Shown in pieces: positions 26,788 to 35,899 of a stretch of DNA of 64,000 nucleotides. Position 1 is the stretch's first letter. Each line of letters starts with the position of its first letter. A program made the translations under genes and the position numbers. This stretch comes from Litorisediminicola beolgyonensis (GTDB taxonomy: Bacteria; Pseudomonadota; Alphaproteobacteria; Rhodobacterales; Rhodobacteraceae). A model generated the notes under the pieces. That model was given only the letters and a program-made list of their open reading frames with translations, had not been told where the DNA came from and did no database searches. The DNA lies in NCBI RefSeq assembly GCF_042679605.1, contig NZ_JBHTMU010000001.1:124001-188000 (forward strand), in the 5' to 3' direction.

Positions 26788-29202
26788 TCACGCATTGCGG
26801 ACCCTCTCGATGGCGGCGAGGACGCGCTCGGGCGTGGCGGGCGCGTCGAGCGCGGGGTAGCCCGGACCGAAGGCGGAGATCGCGTCGGAGAGCGCGAGGA
26901 AAGCCGAAATGCCCAGCATGAAGGGCGGCTCGCCGACGGCTTTCGAGCGAAAGATGGTCTCCTCGCGGTTCTCGTTGTCATAGAGCGCCACGTTGAAGAC
27001 CTCGGGGCGGTCGCTGCAGGCGGGGATCTTGTAGGTCGAGGGCGCGTGGGTCCGGAGCCGTCCCTCGTCGTCCCAGACGAGCTCTTCGGTGGTCAGCCAG
27101 CCCGCGCCCTGGACGAATCCGCCCTCGATCTGGCCCAGGTCGAGGGCCGGGTTCAGCGAGCGGCCGCAATCGTGCAGGATGTCTGTGCGCAGGAGGCGGT
27201 ATTCGCCGCTCAGGGCGTCGACGACCACTTCGGTCAGCGCGGCGCCGTAGGCGAAATAGTAGAACGGCCGCCCGCGTCCGCGGATGCGGTCCCAGGAGAG
27301 CTCGGGCGTCGCGTAGAATCCGGTGGCCGAGAGCGACACGCGGGCCTCGTAGGCGAGCGTGACCGCCTCTTTGAAGCTCAGGCTCTCGCCGCCGACATGC
27401 ACGCGACCGTCGGCGAAGCGCACCTGAGCCGGGTCTGCCTGGTGGCGTTCGGCGAGAAGCGCGGCGATGCGGCCCGCGATCTCGTCGCAGGCGGCGGCGA
27501 CGGCCATGCCGTTCAGGTCGGAGCCGGAGGAGGCCGCAGTGGCGGAGGTGTTCGGCACCTTGCCGGTATCGGTCGCGGTGATCTTCACCGCCTCGAGAGG
27601 GAGGCCGAACCGGGCGGCGGCGACCTGGGCCACCTTCTGGAAGAGGCCTTGTCCCATCTCCGTGCCGCCGTGGTTCATGCGGACCGAGCCGTCCTGGTAG
27701 ACATGCACGAGCGCGCCCGCCTGGTTGAGATGGGTGAGGGTGAAGGAGATGCCGAACTTCACCGGGGTCAGCGCGAGGCCGCGCTTGAGGCGGGGGGTGT
27801 CGGCGTTCCATCGTGCGACGGCGTCGCGACGGTCGGCGTAACCGGCGCTGTCGCGGAGGCGCGCCGTGAGGTCGTGCAGGACGAAATCCTCGACCGGCTG
27901 GTGATGGGGCGTGGTCTGGGTGTCGGCCGGGACAGCGGGTGGCGCGCCGGGCGGAACGCTCGAGGCCGCGCCGCGGGAGGCGAGATCGACCTCGTCCGAC
28001 GGGGTGGTCTCGGGGGTCGTGGCGGCGCTCGCAGAGAACGACGCGCTTTGCCCGCCCGTCGCTTCGGTATAGTAATTCCTCTGACGCAGCTCGAGCGGAT
28101 CGAGTCCCAGGGCATGCGCAGCGTGATCCATGACGCGCTCGATCCCGACCATGCCCTGGGGGCCGCCGAAGCCGCGAAACGCGGTGGCCGACTGGGTGTT
28201 GGTCTTCAGCCGGTGGCTCTCGATCCGGACATTCGGCAGGTGATAGGCGTTGTCGGCATGGAGCATCGCGCGGTCGGCGACGGGCAGCGACAGGTCCTGC
28301 GCCCAGCCGCAGCGGCAGAGATGCAGGAACTCGACGCCCTGCAGCCGTCCCGTGCTGTCGAACCCGGCGCGGTAGCGGATGCGGAAATCGTGGCGCTTGC
28401 CGGTGATGACCATGTCGTCGTCGCGGTCGTAGCGCATCTTGGCGGGGCGACCGGTGCGGCGGGCGACGAGCGCGCAGGCGATGGCGAGCGCGTTGCCCTG
28501 GCTCTCCTTGCCGCCGAAGCCACCGCCCATGCGGCGCGTCTCGACCCGCACGGCGTGCATGGGCAGGCCCAGGGCATGGGCAACCTTGTGCTGGATCTCG
28601 TTGGGATGCTGGGTCGAGCAGTGGATCAGCATCTCGCCGCCCTCTTGCGGCAGGGCGAGCGCGGCCTGGCCTTCGAGGTAGAAATGCTCCTGTCCGCCGA
28701 TCTCGATCTCGCCCTCGATACGGTGCTCGGCCTCGGCAATCGCGGTGGCGGGGTCGCCTTTCTGCCAGATGCGGGGGCCGTCCTCGAAACGGCTGTTCGC
28801 GGCGAGCGCGTCGTCGACGCTGAGGATCGGGGTGCGGGCGGTGGTCTTGGGGTGGGCGAGGCGCGCGGCGCGGCGCGCGGCGCGGTGGCTGGTGGCCGCG
28901 ACCAGGAAGAGCGGCTGGCCGAGATAATGGATCTCGCCGGTGCTGAGGAGCGGCTCGTCATGCGCCGAGGGCGAGCAATCAGCGTCGCGCTCGAGATCCT
29001 CGGCCGTGAGCGCAAGGACGACTCCGGGCGCGCTCAGCACCTCCGCCAGGTCCAGCGCATCGAGCGTTCCGGCGGCGATGTCAGAGAGACCGAAGGCCAG
29101 GTGCACTGTGCCGGGAGGCAGCGGAATATCGTCGGTATAGAGCGCTTCACCCGTCACATGCAGGCGCGCGGAATCGTGCGGGATCGGCTTGGCGACGGTC
29201 AT
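26788..29202 (-). CDS. xdhB: xanthine dehydrogenase, molybdopterin-binding subunit
   Basis: The 804-residue large subunit oxidises hypoxanthine and xanthine at the Mo centre. Recognisable segments are TGEALYTDDIP, GGQEHFYLEGQAALA, RMGGGFGGKE, TAFRGFGGPQGM, MNHGGTEMGQGLFQKV and FRSKAVGEPPFMLG, the last holding the catalytic Glu. The ATG at 29202 overlaps the xdhA stop. Residues about 381-430 are a Ser/Thr/Pro/Ala-rich insert between NYYTE and HHQPVED that ordinary XdhB proteins lack. It probably forms a surface loop. Confidence 0.93.
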   Translation of the reverse strand: MTVAKPIPHDSARLHVTGEALYTDDIPLPPGTVHLAFGLSDIAAGTLDALDLAEVLSAPGVVLALTAEDLERDADCSPSAHDEPLLSTGEIHYLGQPLFLVAATSHRAARRAARLAHPKTTARTPILSVDDALAANSRFEDGPRIWQKGDPATAIAEAEHRIEGEIEIGGQEHFYLEGQAALALPQEGGEMLIHCSTQHPNEIQHKVAHALGLPMHAVRVETRRMGGGFGGKESQGNALAIACALVARRTGRPAKMRYDRDDDMVITGKRHDFRIRYRAGFDSTGRLQGVEFLHLCRCGWAQDLSLPVADRAMLHADNAYHLPNVRIESHRLKTNTQSATAFRGFGGPQGMVGIERVMDHAAHALGLDPLELRQRNYYTEATGGQSASFSASAATTPETTPSDEVDLASRGAASSVPPGAPPAVPADTQTTPHHQPVEDFVLHDLTARLRDSAGYADRRDAVARWNADTPRLKRGLALTPVKFGISFTLTHLNQAGALVHVYQDGSVRMNHGGTEMGQGLFQKVAQVAAARFGLPLEAVKITATDTGKVPNTSATAASSGSDLNGMAVAAACDEIAGRIAALLAERHQADPAQVRFADGRVHVGGESLSFKEAVTLAYEARVSLSATGFYATPELSWDRIRGRGRPFYYFAYGAALTEVVVDALSGEYRLLRTDILHDCGRSLNPALDLGQIEGGFVQGAGWLTTEELVWDDEGRLRTHAPSTYKIPACSDRPEVFNVALYDNENREETIFRSKAVGEPPFMLGISAFLALSDAISAFGPGYPALDAPATPERVLAAIERVRNA

Positions 29203-30557
29203 GGGGCCACCTCCAAGACGCTTGCGGGCGCGCCTGTCTCCGTCAGAAGCGCGCGGGCCAGCATGTTGCGTGCGGCGCTCAGGCGGTAGGCGGCAGAGGC
29301 GCGCATGTCCGACATCGGCTGGAAATCGGCGTCCCACGCATCGGCGATCTCGTCGAGCGTGGCTTGCGTCGCCGGGCGGCCCGTCAGCGCGGCTTCGACC
29401 GTGCTGGCGCGTTTCGGGATGCCAGCCATGCCGCCGAAGGCGATGCGGGCCGAGGTCACGGTGCCGTCTGCGATCTCTAGGTTGAACGCGCCGCAGACGG
29501 CCGAGATGTCCTGGTCGAAGCGTTTGGAAAGTTTGAAGACTTTCAGCTGGTCGGGCTGGCGCGGCAGGGTCACGGCTTCGACGAATTCGCCGGGCGCGCG
29601 ATCCTGCTTGCCGTAGTCGAGAAAGAACGCCTCGATCGGCAGGGACCGGCGGTCGGCGCGTTTGCGCAGGTGGAGCGTGGCGCCGAGGGCGATCAGGGCG
29701 GGCGGGTTGTCACCGATGGGCGAGCCGTTGGCGATATTGCCGCCGAGGGTGGCCGCGGCGCGGACCTGGGTCGAGCCGTAGCGGCGGATCATCTCGGCAT
29801 AGGAGGGGTGATGCTCCTGCATGAGCCGGTAGACGCGGTCCATGGTGACGCCCGCGCCGATGCGGATCTCGGTGTCGGTGACGGCGATGTCCTGAAGGTC
29901 GCGGCAGCGGTGGAGGAAGATCGCGGGCGCGATCTCGCGGAAGCCCTTGGTGACCCAGAGCCCGACATCGGTCGCCCCGGCCACGAGCGTCGCCTCGGGA
30001 TTTTCCGCATATATCTCAGCGAGTTGATCCGCCGTCTCCGGGGCGTGCTCCAGCGCGCCGACGGATGGAAGCGGGTCGCTCAGATGCGCGGGCGGGGGCG
30101 CGGCGGAGGCAGCCTCGGCCGCGCGAATGATCGGCGCGTAGCCGGTGCAGCGACAGAGATTTCCGGCGAGCGCGTCGTTATGACGGGTGTCGCCGTTCAG
30201 ATGCGCGGTGGCCATCGAGACGATGAAGCCGGGTGTGCAGAAGCCGCATTGCGAGCCGTGGTGGTCGATCATGGCGTGCTGGACGGGGTGGAGCGTGCCG
30301 TCGGGCGCGGCGATGCCCTCGACGGTGCGGACCGCTTTCCCGTGCAGTTGCGGCAGGAAAAGAATGCAGGAATTCAGTGGTTTGGCGCCGCGGTCGTCGG
30401 TGACCATGACGGTGCAGGCGCCGCAATCGCCTTCGTTGCAGCCTTCCTTGGTTCCGGTCAGATGCCGGGTTTCGCGCAGCCAGTCGAGCAGGGTGACGGT
30501 CGGGTCATCCACGTCGACGGACACACTCTCTCCATTGAGAAGAAAGCAGATTTCCAT
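29199..30557 (-). CDS. xdhA: xanthine dehydrogenase, FeS/FAD subunit
   Basis: The 452-residue small subunit carries the electron-transfer centres. Plant-type [2Fe-2S] ligands are Cys40, 45, 48 and 64, and the second cluster uses Cys104, 107, 135 and 137 (CGFCTPG, CRCTGY). The C-terminal half is the FAD domain with VAGATDVGLWVTK and TLGGNIANGSPIGDNPPALIAL. It is the first gene of the xdhABC-transporter cluster. Three 31-bp-spaced repeats lie 154-220 bases upstream of its start. Confidence 0.93.
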   Translation of the reverse strand: MEICFLLNGESVSVDVDDPTVTLLDWLRETRHLTGTKEGCNEGDCGACTVMVTDDRGAKPLNSCILFLPQLHGKAVRTVEGIAAPDGTLHPVQHAMIDHHGSQCGFCTPGFIVSMATAHLNGDTRHNDALAGNLCRCTGYAPIIRAAEAASAAPPPAHLSDPLPSVGALEHAPETADQLAEIYAENPEATLVAGATDVGLWVTKGFREIAPAIFLHRCRDLQDIAVTDTEIRIGAGVTMDRVYRLMQEHHPSYAEMIRRYGSTQVRAAATLGGNIANGSPIGDNPPALIALGATLHLRKRADRRSLPIEAFFLDYGKQDRAPGEFVEAVTLPRQPDQLKVFKLSKRFDQDISAVCGAFNLEIADGTVTSARIAFGGMAGIPKRASTVEAALTGRPATQATLDEIADAWDADFQPMSDMRASAAYRLSAARNMLARALLTETGAPASVLEVAP

Positions 30558-30703
30558 GTGAAAAGCTCGGCCGCGTTACCGAAAACCCGTGGTGATGCGC
30601 GCCCTCGATGCGGCGTAGAAGGCGGCGGGCCGTCCTGATGTCCCGGGCACCGAGGCTAGGCGCTGGCTTTCGCGATTGGCAAGGAAAAATCGGGCGCGGA
30701 CCC

Positions 30704-30777
30704 GGATTTTTGTACGAACCCGCCGTTTGAGGGGGCGGATTTGTACGCGGTTTGCGGTTTTCGGGGCGGTTTTGTAC
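30704..30777. repeat. three TGTAC repeats at exact 31-bp spacing
   Basis: TGTAC occurs at 30711, 30742 and 30773, each preceded by a G-rich stretch and T-run (consensus GGGCGGATTTGTAC). The exact 31-bp period, about three helical turns, puts the sites on one face of the DNA. They lie in the 258-base gap upstream of xdhA and downstream of the SRPBCC gene, and suit a cooperative operator. The bound factor is unknown. Confidence 0.55.
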
Positions 30778-30815
30778 AGAAATCCCAATTGCCCATGGGC
30801 AAGAAAGGCCGTCGC

Positions 30816-31289
30816 CTACTCCAGCCCCGTCGCAAGCTCTACCAGCTGGTCGAGCGCGGTGCCCCAACCCTGTTCGAACCCCATGTCGAGATGCGCCTGC
30901 CGGTCCTTTGCCGTGGCGTGGAGGACGCGGGCGACGTAGCGCGTACCCGTGCCCTCCGGCGTGAAGCTGATGACCGCGGTCATGAAGCCCGAGGCGCGGG
31001 GCCTGTAGTCGGGTCCGAGGCTGTCGGTGAAGGCGAAGAGGCGGGCGGGTTCGACGGCGAGGACGCAGCCGGCCTCGGGCTCGGGGCGCTCGCCTTCGGG
31101 GCCTTCCATCGCCGTCAGGAAGATGCCGCCGGGGCGCAGGTCGAGCTCGACATGAGACACCTTCCAGGGGCGCGGGCAGAACCATTGCTTGAGCAGCTCG
31201 GGATCGGTCCAGCAGCGCCAGAGCGTCTCGGGGCTGGCGGCGATCACGCGCTCGAGGCGGAGATCGAGGGTGTCGTCGAAATCGGTCAT
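30816..31289 (-). CDS. SRPBCC (AHSA1-like) domain protein
   Basis: The 157-residue protein is a START/Bet v 1-like AHSA1 domain: RVIAASPETLWRCWTDPELLKQWFCP at the N-terminus, then LDLRPGGIF and TAVISFTPEGTGTRY. These proteins have a hydrophobic cavity; the bacterial ones usually lack a known ligand. It overlaps the ArsR-type regulator by four bases (ATGA), a very common pairing in which the regulator controls the pair. Confidence 0.87.
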   Translation of the reverse strand: MTDFDDTLDLRLERVIAASPETLWRCWTDPELLKQWFCPRPWKVSHVELDLRPGGIFLTAMEGPEGERPEPEAGCVLAVEPARLFAFTDSLGPDYRPRASGFMTAVISFTPEGTGTRYVARVLHATAKDRQAHLDMGFEQGWGTALDQLVELATGLE

Positions 31290-31615
31290 TGCGGTCTCCT
31301 GTCGAGCGCTTCTGCGAGGGCCTGAAGCCGGTCTGTGCGACCTTCCCAGACCCGGCGTTGTCGCGCGAGCCAATCTTCGGCCTCGGCGAGCGGGGCGGCT
31401 TCGATCCGGACGGTACGGATGCGTCCGTGCTTTTCGCTGCTGACCAGCCCGGCGTCTTCGAGCCGGGCGATATGCTTGAGAAAGCTCGGCAGCGCCATGT
31501 CATGCGGCTCGTGAAGCTCGGACACGGGCGCGGGGCCGTCGGTGAGCCGTTCGATCACCGCGCGGCGGGTCGGATCGGCGAGGGCAGCGAAGAAGGAGTC
31601 GAGATGGTTAGCCAT
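31286..31615 (-). CDS. ArsR-family transcriptional regulator
   Basis: A 109-residue winged-helix repressor: FFAALADPTRRAVIERL, VSELHEPHDMALPSFLKHIARLEDAGLV (recognition helix) and a wing KHGRIRTVRI. It has no cysteine metal site of the ArsR/SmtB sensors. It is the SRPBCC-associated type. A short palindrome overlaps the start codon and may be its own operator. The frame is open far upstream, but MANHLDSFFAAL is the natural opening. Confidence 0.88.
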   Translation of the reverse strand: MANHLDSFFAALADPTRRAVIERLTDGPAPVSELHEPHDMALPSFLKHIARLEDAGLVSSEKHGRIRTVRIEAAPLAEAEDWLARQRRVWEGRTDRLQALAEALDRRPQ

Positions 31616-31622
31616 GTGGCTA
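31609..31622. promoter_or_regulatory. putative operator overlapping the ArsR start codon
   Basis: TAGCCATGTGGCTA is a perfect inverted repeat (6-bp arms, 2-base centre) that covers the ATG of the regulator gene. A repressor bound here would block its own operon. Confidence 0.4.
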
Positions 31623-31788
31623 TGTAAAGTTGCGGAGTGAGCGCTGTCGAGAAAACTTAGCCGGATGGGTAAGTTTTTACAGGTGTGCGGATCGGCGTAT
31701 GCGGCCGGGTATTTTGACGGAATACCGCCGACATATCTGATGGTGATGGCGCGCCGCCGGATCGCTCCCGCGGCGCTGCCCCAGGGTC

Positions 31789-32100
31789 TCAGAACGGCAG
31801 AAAATCGGAGTCGAGGTCGTAGGCCTTGACCGCGAGCAGCGGCTGGTTGCCGTCGAAGGAGAAGACGAAGACCTGCGCGCGCTCGTTGTTGAGGGCCATC
31901 CGGCAGAAGACCGCGTCGGGATCGAACTCGGCGGGGCATCCGGCGAGATCCACGTGGGAGACGGCGCTCTCGAACACCTCGTAGGTCATGACGCCGCCTT
32001 CGAGATAGGCATGCTCGACCTCGGGATGCTCGCCCGGGCCGGACGCCGCGGCCGATGTCGCAATGAGGCTCGCCAGGAGAAGGGGGGCTGTCCGTCGCAT
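31789..32100 (-). CDS. small secreted protein of unknown function
   Basis: The 103-residue product has a signal peptide (MRRTAPLLLASLIATSAAA) and a mature part of about 84 residues with two cysteines (LAGCPAEFD, AVFCRMAL), probably a disulfide. It ends in YDLDSDFLPF. I do not recognise a family. It is divergent from dnaE, with an AT-rich 129-base promoter gap between them. Confidence 0.72.
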   Translation of the reverse strand: MRRTAPLLLASLIATSAAASGPGEHPEVEHAYLEGGVMTYEVFESAVSHVDLAGCPAEFDPDAVFCRMALNNERAQVFVFSFDGNQPLLAVKAYDLDSDFLPF

Positions 32101-32229
32101 ATACCTGATTCCTTTTGTTTGGTATTTCTGTAATTCCTAAGTGATTTACTAAACTACTGTAAAGCCCTCCCGTGGAAATGGCAGGGATGGGGCTTTTCCC
32201 GGACCCGCCCCCAGCATATCGTGGTGGTC

Positions 32230-35200
32230 ATGGCCGATCCCCGATTCATTCATCTCCGCGTCCACACCGAATATTCCCTGCTCGAAGGGGCGGTGCGGCT
32301 GAAGAAACTGCCAGGAATGTGCGAGGCGATGGGCATGCCCGCCGTCGCCGTGACCGACAGCAACAACCTCTTCGCCGCGCTCGAATTCTCGGTGACGGCC
32401 GCCGGGGCGGGGGTGCAGCCGATCATCGGCTGCCAGGTGGATCTGCGCTATGCGGAACCGGTGCAGGGCGAGCGCCCGAAACCGCCCGCGCCGGTGGTTC
32501 TGCTCGCCCAGAACGAGACCGGCTACGAGCACCTGATGAAGCTCAACTCCTGTCTCTACCTGCGCGGCGACGGCGAGCTTCCGCATGTCACGCTCGACGA
32601 GCTGGAGGCGCATTCCGAGGGCGTCATCTGCCTGTCCGGCGGGCCGGACGGGCCGGTGGGGCGGCTCTTGCGGCAGAACGCGCGCGGCGCCGCCGAGGCG
32701 CTGATGGTGCGGCTGCACGCGATCTTCGGCGACCGGCTCTATGTCGAGCTGCAGCGCCATCCCGAGGAGGGCGGCCTGCCCGAGGCCGAGAAGCTCAGCG
32801 AGCGCGGCCATATCGAGATGGCCTATACGATGGGCCTGCCGCTCGTCGCCACGAACGACGTCTATTTCCCGAAGACCGAGATGTACGAGGCGCATGACGC
32901 GCTGATCTGCATCTCCGAGGGCGCCTATGTCGACCAGCAGGATCCGCGCCGACGGCTGACGCCGCAGCATTACCTGAAGAGCCCGCAGGAGATGGCGGCG
33001 CTTTTCGCTGACCTGCCCGAGGCGCTGGAGAACACCGTCGAGATCGCCCGCCGCTGCGCCTTCATGGCCTATCGGCGCGACCCGATTCTGCCGCGCTTCG
33101 CCGATGACGAGGTCGAGGAACTCAGGCGGCAGGCGAACGAGGGCCTGCAGGCGCGGCTGGCGGTGATCCCGCATGCGGTCAGTGTCGAGGATTACCAGAA
33201 GCGGCTCGATTTCGAGTTGGGGATCATCGAGGGGATGGGCTTTCCGGGCTACTTCCTGATCGTCGCCGACTTCATCAAATGGGCCAAGGATCACGACATC
33301 CCGGTGGGGCCGGGGCGGGGCTCGGGCGCGGGCTCGCTCGTCGCCTACGCGCTAACGATCACCGATCTCGATCCCCTGCGCTACTCGCTTCTGTTCGAGC
33401 GGTTCCTGAACCCCGAACGGGTCTCGATGCCGGATTTCGACATCGACTTCTGCATGGACCGCCGCGAAGAGGTGATCCGCTACGTGCAAGGCAAGTACGG
33501 CCGCGACAAGGTCGGACAGATCATCACCTTCGGTGCGCTCCTGTCCAAGGCCGCGGTGCGCGACGTGGGCCGGGTGCTGCAGATGCCCTACGGGCAAGTG
33601 GACCGGCTGTCGAAGATGATCCCGGTCGAGGGCGTCAAGCCGGTCTCCATCGAAAAGGCCCTGGCCGACGAGCCGCGGCTCCGCGAAGAGGCGCGCAACG
33701 AAGAGGTGGTGGACCGGCTCCTGACCTATGGCCAGCAGGTCGAGGGGCTTCTCAGGAACGCCTCGACCCATGCGGCGGGGGTGGTGATCGGGGACCGGCC
33801 GCTCGACGCGCTGGTGCCGCTTTACCAGGATCCGCGCTCGGACATGCCGGCGACGCAGTTCAACATGAAATGGGTCGAGCAGGCGGGGCTGGTGAAGTTC
33901 GACTTCCTCGGCCTCAAGACGCTGACGGTGATCCAGAACGCCATCGACCTGATCCACAAATCGGGCCGCGACCTGCATGTCTCGGCCGAAGGGGCGGTGC
34001 TCTACGATCCGCCGCCGGGGGCGGAGAACCAGATCAACCTGATCCCGCTCGACGACACAGCGACCTACAAGCTTTACGCCCGCGCCAAGACGGTGGCGGT
34101 GTTCCAGGTGGAAAGCTCGGGCATGATGGATGCGCTCAAGCGCATGAAGCCCACCTGCATCGAGGATATCGTCGCGCTCGTGGCGCTCTACCGGCCCGGT
34201 CCGATGGAGAACATCCCGACCTATTGCGAGGTCAAGAACGGGCTCCGCGAGATCGAGAGCGTGCATCCGCTGATCGACCATATCCTTGAAGAGACGCAGG
34301 GCATCATCGTCTACCAGGAACAAGTGATGCAGATCGCGCAGGTCATGGCGGGCTACAGCCTCGGCGGCGCCGACCTGCTGCGCCGCGCGATGGGCAAGAA
34401 GATCAAGGAGGCGATGGACGCCGAGCGCCCCAAGTTCGAGACCGGCGCGGCCGAGAACGGCGTCGACAAGAAGAAGGCGACCGAGGTCTTCGACCTTCTC
34501 GAGAAGTTCGCCAATTACGGCTTCAACAAGTCCCACGCCGCCGCCTACGCGGTGGTCAGCTACCAGACCGCCTGGCTCAAGGCGAACCATCCGGTCGAGT
34601 TCATGGCGGGCGTCATGAACTGCGATATCCACCTCACCGACAAGCTCGCGGTCTATTTCGAAGAGGTGAAGAAGGGGCTCGGGCTGCCCTGGGTCGCGCC
34701 ATGCGTGAACCGCTCGCTCGAAACCTTCGACGTGCAGGAGGGCGCGCTGGTCTATGCGCTGGGCGCGCTCAAGAATGTCGGCCTCGACGCGATGCGGTTG
34801 GTGGTCGAGGGGCGCGGCGAGAAGCCCTTTGCGACGCTCTTCGATATGGCGCGGCGGGTCGATCTGAAGCGCGTGGGCAAGCGCCCGCTCGAGATGATGG
34901 CGCGGGCGGGATGCTTCGACGTGCTCGACGGCAACCGCCGCCGGGTCTTCGAGAGCCTCGATGCGCTCGTCGCCTATTCCGCGGCGATCCACGAGCAGAA
35001 AGCCTCGGCGCAGGTGTCGCTCTTCGGCGAGGCGGGCGAGGACCTGCCCGAGCCGCGGCTGGTGCCGGTGAATGACTGGATGCCCGCCGAGCGGCTGGCC
35101 GAGGAGTTCAAGGCGGTGGGCTTCTACCTCTCCGGCCACCCGCTCGACGATTACATGGCGGCGCTGAAGCGCAAGGGCGTGCTGACCCTCGACGAGGTGA

Positions 35201-35727
35201 TGGCCAAGGCCGAACGCGCGCCGCTGATCGCCAAGCTCGCGGGCTCGGTCGCGGGTCGGCAGGAGCGCAAATCGGCGCGCGGCAACCGGTTTGCCTTCTG
35301 CCAGCTCTCCGATCCGACCGGCGCCTATGAGGTGACGCTCTTCTCCGAGACGCTGGAGAAAAGCCGCGAGCATCTCGAGACCGGCGCCAAGGTGGTGATC
35401 ACCGTCGAGGCGACGATGGAGAGCGACCAGCTGAAGCTGCTGGGCCGCTCGGTCGCGCCGGTGGAGACGGCGGTCGCGGATGCGGGGACCGCGGGTCTGA
35501 AGATCTGGGTCGAGAGCGAGGCGGCGCTGCCCAACATCGCCTCGATCCTGTCGAACGCGGCGCAGCAGATGCCGAAGGCGGGGAAGGGGCCGATCCGGCT
35601 CTGCCTCGCCGATCCGAGCCTGCCCGGCGAGGTGGAGATCGACGCGGGCGAGCTGTTCCCGGTCAATCCCGAGATCAAGGGCGCGCTCAAATCCCTCGAC
35701 GGGATCCTCGAAGTGCAGGAATTCTAG
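32230..35727 (+). CDS. dnaE: DNA polymerase III subunit alpha
   Basis: The 1165-residue catalytic subunit of the replicase. The PHP domain is at the N-terminus (HLRVHTEYSLLEG, VTDSNNLF where many bacteria have TDHGN). The palm has GPGRGSGAGSLVAYAL, PDFDIDFC (two catalytic Asp) and VKFDFLGLKTLT (third Asp). The tail has the helix-hairpin-helix and OB-fold regions. Length is normal for a proteobacterial DnaE. The ATG at 32230 is used; GTG codons lie two and three codons upstream. An inverted pair of dispersed repeats follows and may terminate the transcript. Confidence 0.95.
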   Translation: MADPRFIHLRVHTEYSLLEGAVRLKKLPGMCEAMGMPAVAVTDSNNLFAALEFSVTAAGAGVQPIIGCQVDLRYAEPVQGERPKPPAPVVLLAQNETGYEHLMKLNSCLYLRGDGELPHVTLDELEAHSEGVICLSGGPDGPVGRLLRQNARGAAEALMVRLHAIFGDRLYVELQRHPEEGGLPEAEKLSERGHIEMAYTMGLPLVATNDVYFPKTEMYEAHDALICISEGAYVDQQDPRRRLTPQHYLKSPQEMAALFADLPEALENTVEIARRCAFMAYRRDPILPRFADDEVEELRRQANEGLQARLAVIPHAVSVEDYQKRLDFELGIIEGMGFPGYFLIVADFIKWAKDHDIPVGPGRGSGAGSLVAYALTITDLDPLRYSLLFERFLNPERVSMPDFDIDFCMDRREEVIRYVQGKYGRDKVGQIITFGALLSKAAVRDVGRVLQMPYGQVDRLSKMIPVEGVKPVSIEKALADEPRLREEARNEEVVDRLLTYGQQVEGLLRNASTHAAGVVIGDRPLDALVPLYQDPRSDMPATQFNMKWVEQAGLVKFDFLGLKTLTVIQNAIDLIHKSGRDLHVSAEGAVLYDPPPGAENQINLIPLDDTATYKLYARAKTVAVFQVESSGMMDALKRMKPTCIEDIVALVALYRPGPMENIPTYCEVKNGLREIESVHPLIDHILEETQGIIVYQEQVMQIAQVMAGYSLGGADLLRRAMGKKIKEAMDAERPKFETGAAENGVDKKKATEVFDLLEKFANYGFNKSHAAAYAVVSYQTAWLKANHPVEFMAGVMNCDIHLTDKLAVYFEEVKKGLGLPWVAPCVNRSLETFDVQEGALVYALGALKNVGLDAMRLVVEGRGEKPFATLFDMARRVDLKRVGKRPLEMMARAGCFDVLDGNRRRVFESLDALVAYSAAIHEQKASAQVSLFGEAGEDLPEPRLVPVNDWMPAERLAEEFKAVGFYLSGHPLDDYMAALKRKGVLTLDEVMAKAERAPLIAKLAGSVAGRQERKSARGNRFAFCQLSDPTGAYEVTLFSETLEKSREHLETGAKVVITVEATMESDQLKLLGRSVAPVETAVADAGTAGLKIWVESEAALPNIASILSNAAQQMPKAGKGPIRLCLADPSLPGEVEIDAGELFPVNPEIKGALKSLDGILEVQEF

Positions 35728-35806
35728 ACCCGCGGACCGCGCTGGGCCCCGGACAGGCGCGGTCCGCGCGCCATCCCGGCCGGTCGCCCGGCGTCTCTGT
35801 CGTGTC

Positions 35807-35873
35807 GCGTATTTGGAAAAAGAAGAAGCGCAGGGCCGGGCGCTCTTTGGGCTTCTTCTTTTTGAAAATACGC
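35807..35873. repeat. inverted pair of the dispersed GAAAAAGAAGAAGC repeat (possible terminator)
   Basis: Copy B (35807-35829) and its inverted copy (35851-35873) differ at two positions and would form a 23-bp stem with a 21-base loop. They lie between convergent dnaE and slyX. The AT-rich outer and purine-rich inner parts could give a bidirectional terminator. Confidence 0.7.
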
Positions 35874-35899
35874 ACTCCGGCGGCGACGCAAGCGCGCGC

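Noticed and set aside
25771..29289. A plus-strand open frame of 1172 codons opposite xdhB and xdhC
   Set aside because: Antisense shadow of GC-rich genes; the product is Gly/Arg/Glu-rich without any fold or signal, while the minus strand encodes clear enzymes.
30576..30788. A 70-codon minus-strand ORF (MGFLYKTAPKTANRV...) upstream of xdhA
   Set aside because: It is translated from the 31-bp repeats, has no ribosome site and is Arg/Lys-rich at random; the repeat structure explains the open frame better.
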